Origin: Oceanihabitans sp.
GTDB lineage: Bacteria; Bacteroidota; Bacteroidia; Flavobacteriales; Flavobacteriaceae
Assembly: GCA_018067265.1 (NCBI GenBank)
Contig: JAGPUY010000142.1
Span: forward strand, 1-9,936
Direction: 5' to 3'
DNA: 9,936 nucleotides
Below the pieces are notes generated by a model. It saw only the letters and a list, made by a program, of their open reading frames with translations. It was not told the origin of the DNA and did not search any database. Every line of letters starts with the position of its first letter. Within the stretch, counting starts at the first letter, position 1. The position numbers and the translations under genes were made by a program. Positions 5,427 to 9,936 of the stretch are shown one piece after another.

Positions 5427-8400
5427 ATGAAGCTTTACGTTACATTAAAGCGAAATTTTGTGCTATTCCTCTTAATTTCTGCTCTATTTTCACCATTCCA
5501 TGCATTTGCCCAAACGATAAGTTTTGGTTCCTCTGGCTTAGTAGGAGAAACTACTTTAAATCCCACTTCATTAGAATTTGGACCAGATAACAGATTATAT
5601 GTTTCACAACAAGATGGAAAAATCTGGGCCTATGCCATTTCAAGGGATGCCGCTACTTTAGGAAATGGTACGTATACGATAACAAATACAGAAGCTATAA
5701 CCACCATACAAACTGGTATAATCAATCATGACGATACCGGAATTGCAAATGCGACCCAACAACGTTTAATTACCGGAATTAAAACGGCAGGCACCACTAC
5801 AAATCCTGTTTTATATGTGACCTCATCCGATTTTTTGTTTGGAGGTGGAGGCGCTGGTAGTGATTCTAATTTAGATACAAACTCCAGCATATTGTCAAAG
5901 TTAGAATGGACTGGAACCCATTGGAGTAAAGTCGATTTAATTAGAGGGCTTCCTCGCTGTGAAGAAAATCATGCGATTAATGGTATGGATATCTTTGAAC
6001 GCGACGGAAATACATATATGCTAATTGTTCAAGGAGGAAATACAAATAAAGGAGCCCCAAGTAATAATTTTGCAGGTACTCCCGAATACTTTTTATCGGC
6101 ATCCATGCTAATTGTTAATCTTACACAATTAGAAGGCATGCCTACCTATACCGATCCTAGAACAAGTACCGATTACAAATATGACTTACCAACTTTAAAT
6201 GATCCGCTGCGATTAGATATTAATAATACGCATCCAGAATTCCCCTACCCTATTGGACACCCAATGTATAATGCAACCATTGATATTAATGATCCTTTTG
6301 GTGGAAATAACAGTTTAAATCAAGCATTTCCTGAAGCTGGCGGACCAATTCAAATATTTGCTCCAGGTTTTAGAAATGCCTATGATGTAGTGGTTATGGA
6401 AAATGGAAGAATATACACTTCAGATAATGGTGGAAACTCACTTTGGGGAGGTGTTCCTAAAATTTACGACAATGCTACAGACACCTTTTTAGGTGATGAA
6501 AGTACTATTACTTATGATCCATTGAATCATTATATAAAAAATGAAATGAATGAATCTGGAAGTAGCCTTATCTCCGATCCATTACATTTTGTAGGTACTA
6601 TTAATGACGCAAACAAAACCTATTATGGTGGTCATCCAATACCAATCCTCGCATTTCCATCTAGAGCACAAATTATTGCTTATAAGAAAATTAGCGGATC
6701 TTGGGTTGCAACCAGTACGAATGATTTACAAACACTTCTGACTGGCACTTCTGGTTATTTCAATTCATCCTTTGCTATTGGAGATTTCCCAGATGACCCG
6801 CGTCTAGGTGAGTTTTTAGCAGATGAACCAACAACAAGTACTAAAGTTAATATTTTAGATGCCCGACCATCTTCTACAAATGGAATTGTTGAATATACAG
6901 CCTCCGATTTTGGTGGTATCATGCAAGGGAATTTATTAACCGCTTCCTTTAATGGGGATATTAATAGATATGTTTTAAATGCCGCTGGTGATCAAGCCTT
7001 AGAACACGAAGTTACTTTTAGCGGATTTGGGTCTATTCCTCTAGATGTTATCGCGCAAGGGGATGCTGAAATATTCCCTGGAACTGTTTGGGCTGCAACG
7101 TATGGCGCCAATAATATAACCATCTTTGAACCGTCTGGGATAGATTGTATTCAACCCGAAGAACCTGGTTACGACCCTAATGCAGACAATGATGGTGATG
7201 GTTTTACGAATCAAGATGAAATTGATAATGGTACAAATATTTGTTCGCAAGGAAGTAAACCAGATGATAATGATGGTGATTTTATTTCGGACTTAAATGA
7301 TGATGATGATGATAACGATACCATATTAGATGTTAATGATGTTTTTGCTTTAGATGCTAATAATGGTCTAACCACGAACCTACCAATAGATTATCCGTTT
7401 TGGAATAATGATCCTGGAACTGGTCTCTTTGGTTTAGGATTTACTGGTTTAATGCTAGATCCAACAGGTAATACGGATTACCTCACGCAGTTTAATGAAG
7501 TGAATTTATCGTTTGGTGGTGCAGCAGGTAAAGCTACTGTAGATTTAGTGACTGGTGGAGATGCTATTAATAATAATCAAAAAAACGGATTTCAATTTGG
7601 TTTAAATGTCGATTCCAATTCGAACCCTTTTACTATACATTCTAAGATAGAATCGCCTTTTTTTGGTATTAGTGGTTCCCAAACACAACCTGTAGATCAC
7701 CAATCTTATGGTATTAGCTTTGGAAATGGTGACCAAGACAATTATTTAAAGTTAGTTTTAATGAATGGTATTAGTAATGCGGATTCTGAACAAGGACTAC
7801 AGGTTTTGATGGAAGATAATGGAGTGGTTACGGTAAATAATACATATGATGTTTCTAACATATTAAATGCTGGTTCGGTTAGTTTATATTTTAGTATTGA
7901 TCCCACTGCAAATACCGCACAACCATTTTACTCTATAGATGATGGACAAACCTTAATTATACTCGGTAGCCCAATAAGCTTACCTCTAAATTTTTTAGAT
8001 GCAACAGATAATAAAGGCCTAGCCGTTAGCTTTATTTCAACTTCAAAGGATGCTTCGGGTTCCTTTTCTAATCCGTTTACTGCCACTTGGGATTTTATTG
8101 AAGTTTATGAAAATCAAAATGGCATTTTAACTTTGGAGCCGGACCCTATGGATTTCGGGTTAACTCCTATTCAAAACTCATTAAGAACAAAACTACTCAA
8201 AGTAAGTAATGAAGGTGGTCCAACGGATGATGTTATAACCATTACTGCGCTAAACTTTTCGGGAACGGATGCTCCTATGTTTTCTAGTGATATCAGTCTT
8301 CCTTTAGTTATAACTCCCGGATCCAGTGTAAATATTCCTATTAATTTTATTTCAAATAGTGTTTTAGGTATAAAAAATGCCAATCTTGACATTATACATT

Positions 8401-9936
8401 CTGGTACTAATTCTCCCATTTCCACTAATCTTACTGGAGAAATCACGGACCTTTACGAACCTATAGTTAGAATTAATGCTGGTGGGCCTTTAGTGGCTGC
8501 ATCCGATGCTGGTCCTAACTGGGAAGCTAATGATATTAATGGTCAATTTATTGGAACGTCTTTCTCTGTTTCCTCTGGATCTAGATATGCTATTACTAGT
8601 TTAGACTATTCTACTAAAGATGCTTCTATTCCATCATATATTGATCAAACAACCTATGAAACGGTAATGAATTCACAACGTAGTATTAGCGCGTCGTCTA
8701 ATCAAATGATCTTTTCAATTCCTGTTCCTAATGGAAATTATATCGTTAACTTCTACGTTGCCAACTTATATAATGGTACTTCAGAACCTCTTGAACGTTT
8801 ATTTAGTGTCGATATTGAAAATAAAAGAGTTTTAGAAAATTTTGATTCTTCTAAAACCTATGGACATAGAACAGCAGGTATGATTCAAAGTAATGTACAG
8901 GTTTTTGATGGTATTCTAGAAATTGAGTTTTTTAGAAATTTAGAAAACCCAATGGTAAATGCTATAGAAATATTAGCTATTACTTATCCGGACATCACTA
9001 TAGACCCAATTGCCGACATCCAAAATTGCGAGCTTGAAATATCTGATTTTTCAGCCATAGCAATGGGTGGAAACCCCGCTTCCAATTTAACGTATAGTAT
9101 AAGTGGACAACCTAGTGGATTAGATATAGAACCTACCAACGGCCTTATTTTTGGGACTATAGATTCTAGTGCCATAACTGGTGGTTTAAATAGTGATGGT
9201 GTGCATCAAGTAACCGTCACCGTTTCAAAAACAGGAAGCACAGATGCCACGGAAACATTTATTTGGACCGTTATTGAAGACTCCGAAGCACCAATAATTA
9301 CTTGTCCGTTAGACATTACACAAACTGCAGATACAGCTTCTTGCGATGCTATAGTTACCATTATAGAACCAACCGCAACAGATAACTGCTCCAGTACAAT
9401 TACATATAATGGTGTACGAAACGATGCCTTATTAATAACAGATCCTTATCCGGTTGGTGATACTATTATTACCTGGACTGCAACAGATGCTGCTAGTAAT
9501 AATTCCAGTACTTGTGATCAAACCATAACTATTTCCGATAACGAATTACCTGTTATTATTTGTCCGTTAGATATTACACAAACAACAGACACCGCTTCTT
9601 GTGATGCTATAGTTACCATCCTAGAACCAACTGCTATCGATAATTGCACGGGAACGATTACTTATAATGGCGTACGAAACGATGCCTTATTAGTAACAGA
9701 CCCTTATCCGGTTGGTGACACTATTATTACATGGACCGCAACAGATGCTGCTAGTAATAATTCGAGTACTTGTGATCAAACCATAACTATTTCCGATAAC
9801 GAATTACCCGTTATTACTTGTCCGTTAGATATTACACAAACTGCGGATACTGCTTCTTGCGATGCTATAGTTACTATCATAGAACCAACGGCTATAGATA
9901 ACTGCACAGGAACGATTACTTATAATGGCGTACGAA
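5427..9936 (+). CDS. large secreted multidomain protein: sugar-dehydrogenase-like propeller, TSP3, lectin-like, malectin and HYR repeats (3' end outside window)
   Basis: The frame has 1503 codons and no stop before the window edge. Residues 1-28 are a signal peptide (KR, hydrophobic core, AFA then QT). Residues about 38-573 resemble PQQ-dependent sugar dehydrogenase-like beta-propellers, with ENHAINGMD (H182), GGNTNKGAPSNN (from 203), GFRNAYD (314-320), YYGGHP (399-404) and a last blade PGTVWAATYGANNITIFEP. Residues about 583-640 are an Asp-rich thrombospondin type 3-like calcium-binding stretch. Residues 654-897 look like a lectin/laminin-G-type beta-sandwich. Residues 902-1006 look like an ASH/DUF1573-type Ig domain. 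Residues 1011-1185 are malectin-like (RINAGGP ... NWEAND ... FSVDIE). Residues 1190-1284 are He_PIG-like. HYR repeats run from 1285. It is probably a cell-surface or secreted carbohydrate-binding or adhesive protein. T9SS export is inferred; the sorting domain would lie beyond the window. Whether the propeller is an active enzyme cannot be told. The start is supported by the signal peptide and the A-rich leader. Confidence 0.9.
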   Translation, partial: MKLYVTLKRNFVLFLLISALFSPFHAFAQTISFGSSGLVGETTLNPTSLEFGPDNRLYVSQQDGKIWAYAISRDAATLGNGTYTITNTEAITTIQTGIINHDDTGIANATQQRLITGIKTAGTTTNPVLYVTSSDFLFGGGGAGSDSNLDTNSSILSKLEWTGTHWSKVDLIRGLPRCEENHAINGMDIFERDGNTYMLIVQGGNTNKGAPSNNFAGTPEYFLSASMLIVNLTQLEGMPTYTDPRTSTDYKYDLPTLNDPLRLDINNTHPEFPYPIGHPMYNATIDINDPFGGNNSLNQAFPEAGGPIQIFAPGFRNAYDVVVMENGRIYTSDNGGNSLWGGVPKIYDNATDTFLGDESTITYDPLNHYIKNEMNESGSSLISDPLHFVGTINDANKTYYGGHPIPILAFPSRAQIIAYKKISGSWVATSTNDLQTLLTGTSGYFNSSFAIGDFPDDPRLGEFLADEPTTSTKVNILDARPSSTNGIVEYTASDFGGIMQGNLLTASFNGDINRYVLNAAGDQALEHEVTFSGFGSIPLDVIAQGDAEIFPGTVWAATYGANNITIFEPSGIDCIQPEEPGYDPNADNDGDGFTNQDEIDNGTNICSQGSKPDDNDGDFISDLNDDDDDNDTILDVNDVFALDANNGLTTNLPIDYPFWNNDPGTGLFGLGFTGLMLDPTGNTDYLTQFNEVNLSFGGAAGKATVDLVTGGDAINNNQKNGFQFGLNVDSNSNPFTIHSKIESPFFGISGSQTQPVDHQSYGISFGNGDQDNYLKLVLMNGISNADSEQGLQVLMEDNGVVTVNNTYDVSNILNAGSVSLYFSIDPTANTAQPFYSIDDGQTLIILGSPISLPLNFLDATDNKGLAVSFISTSKDASGSFSNPFTATWDFIEVYENQNGILTLEPDPMDFGLTPIQNSLRTKLLKVSNEGGPTDDVITITALNFSGTDAPMFSSDISLPLVITPGSSVNIPINFISNSVLGIKNANLDIIHSGTNSPISTNLTGEITDLYEPIVRINAGGPLVAASDAGPNWEANDINGQFIGTSFSVSSGSRYAITSLDYSTKDASIPSYIDQTTYETVMNSQRSISASSNQMIFSIPVPNGNYIVNFYVANLYNGTSEPLERLFSVDIENKRVLENFDSSKTYGHRTAGMIQSNVQVFDGILEIEFFRNLENPMVNAIEILAITYPDITIDPIADIQNCELEISDFSAIAMGGNPASNLTYSISGQPSGLDIEPTNGLIFGTIDSSAITGGLNSDGVHQVTVTVSKTGSTDATETFIWTVIEDSEAPIITCPLDITQTADTASCDAIVTIIEPTATDNCSSTITYNGVRNDALLITDPYPVGDTIITWTATDAASNNSSTCDQTITISDNELPVIICPLDITQTTDTASCDAIVTILEPTAIDNCTGTITYNGVRNDALLVTDPYPVGDTIITWTATDAASNNSSTCDQTITISDNELPVITCPLDITQTADTASCDAIVTIIEPTAIDNCTGTITYNGVR
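9279..9936 (+). repeat. tandem 258-bp repeats encoding HYR domains (two full, one cut)
   Basis: Units are 9279-9536, 9537-9794 and 9795-9936 (cut by the edge). Equivalent cysteine codons fall at 9303, 9561 and 9819, so the period is exactly 258 bases or 86 residues. Each full unit has four cysteines (in TCP or ICP, SCDA, DNC, TCDQ) and the HYR core DPYPVGDTIITWTATDAASN. By hand count units 1 and 2 differ at 35 of 258 bases and 10 of 86 residues. Unit 3 differs from unit 2 at 14 of 142 bases. HYR domains are Ig-like extracellular modules that typically act as spacers or adhesion domains. The array continues past the window. Confidence 0.93.

Noticed and set aside
5427..5516. Exoprotein N-terminus considered as a lipoprotein signal
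   Set aside because: No cysteine follows the hydrophobic core; the AFA-QT site fits signal peptidase I instead.
7299..7313. GAT trinucleotide run as a phase-variable tract
   Set aside because: Only five units, and any slip of a whole unit stays in frame, so on/off switching is not expected; only linker length could change.
7041..9175. Minus-strand open frames inside the exoprotein gene (7041-7250, 8171-8446, 8984-9175)
   Set aside because: All lie opposite a continuous coding frame with clear domain motifs; they are explained by its codon composition.
9279..9936. Regular repeats considered as a CRISPR array or other non-coding repeat
   Set aside because: The 258-base period is an exact multiple of three, the units are contiguous without spacers, and they translate to HYR domains in frame.

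Overview
The window looks like chromosomal DNA from a member of the Bacteroidota, most likely a Flavobacteriaceae species. The evidence is the strong AT bias, the lack of Shine-Dalgarno sequences (A-rich stretches precede the starts), one promoter fitting the TTG-N19-TAnnTTTG pattern of this phylum, a long SecA with the Bacteroidota-type C-terminal tail, a short acidic DUF2795-type protein, and a very large secreted multidomain protein of the kind marine flavobacteria export. All five well-supported genes lie on the plus strand.

Layout. Nucleotides 1-93 are an open frame entering from the left edge that may be the end of an upstream gene (weak evidence). Nucleotides 90-662 encode a PduO-type ATP:cob(I)alamin adenosyltransferase. 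Nucleotides 822-1043 encode a 73-residue acidic DUF2795-type protein with its own recognisable promoter and a strong intrinsic terminator (1062-1090). A 264-base gap then acts as the secA leader. It contains an 18-base perfect palindrome, a possible 9-residue leader peptide and competing stem segments. Nucleotides 1308-4658 encode SecA (1116 aa), closed by a second strong terminator (4701-4730). Nucleotides 4833-5237 encode a 134-residue four-helix membrane protein of unknown function. From 5427 to the right edge runs an open frame of 1503 codons without a stop. It encodes a secreted protein with a signal peptide, a sugar-dehydrogenase-like beta-propeller, a thrombospondin type 3-like calcium-binding stretch, a lectin-like beta-sandwich, an ASH/DUF1573-like Ig fold, a malectin-like domain, a putative-Ig (He_PIG-like) domain and then HYR repeats of exactly 86 residues. 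The third repeat is cut by the window edge.

How the genes relate. The two terminators separate this stretch into mostly single-gene transcription units, so it is not one pathway. The left part is housekeeping: cobalamin cofactor maturation and protein export. SecA drives transport of signal-peptide proteins across the inner membrane, and the large protein at the right carries such a signal. In this phylum proteins of that build are usually taken across the outer membrane by the type IX secretion system, but the C-terminus that would show a T9SS sorting domain is outside the window.

I see no mobile element, CRISPR array, tRNA, rRNA, defence system or other clearly new system here. The points most worth a second look are the structured secA leader, the repeat evolution and domain order in the exoprotein, and the uncharacterised membrane protein.
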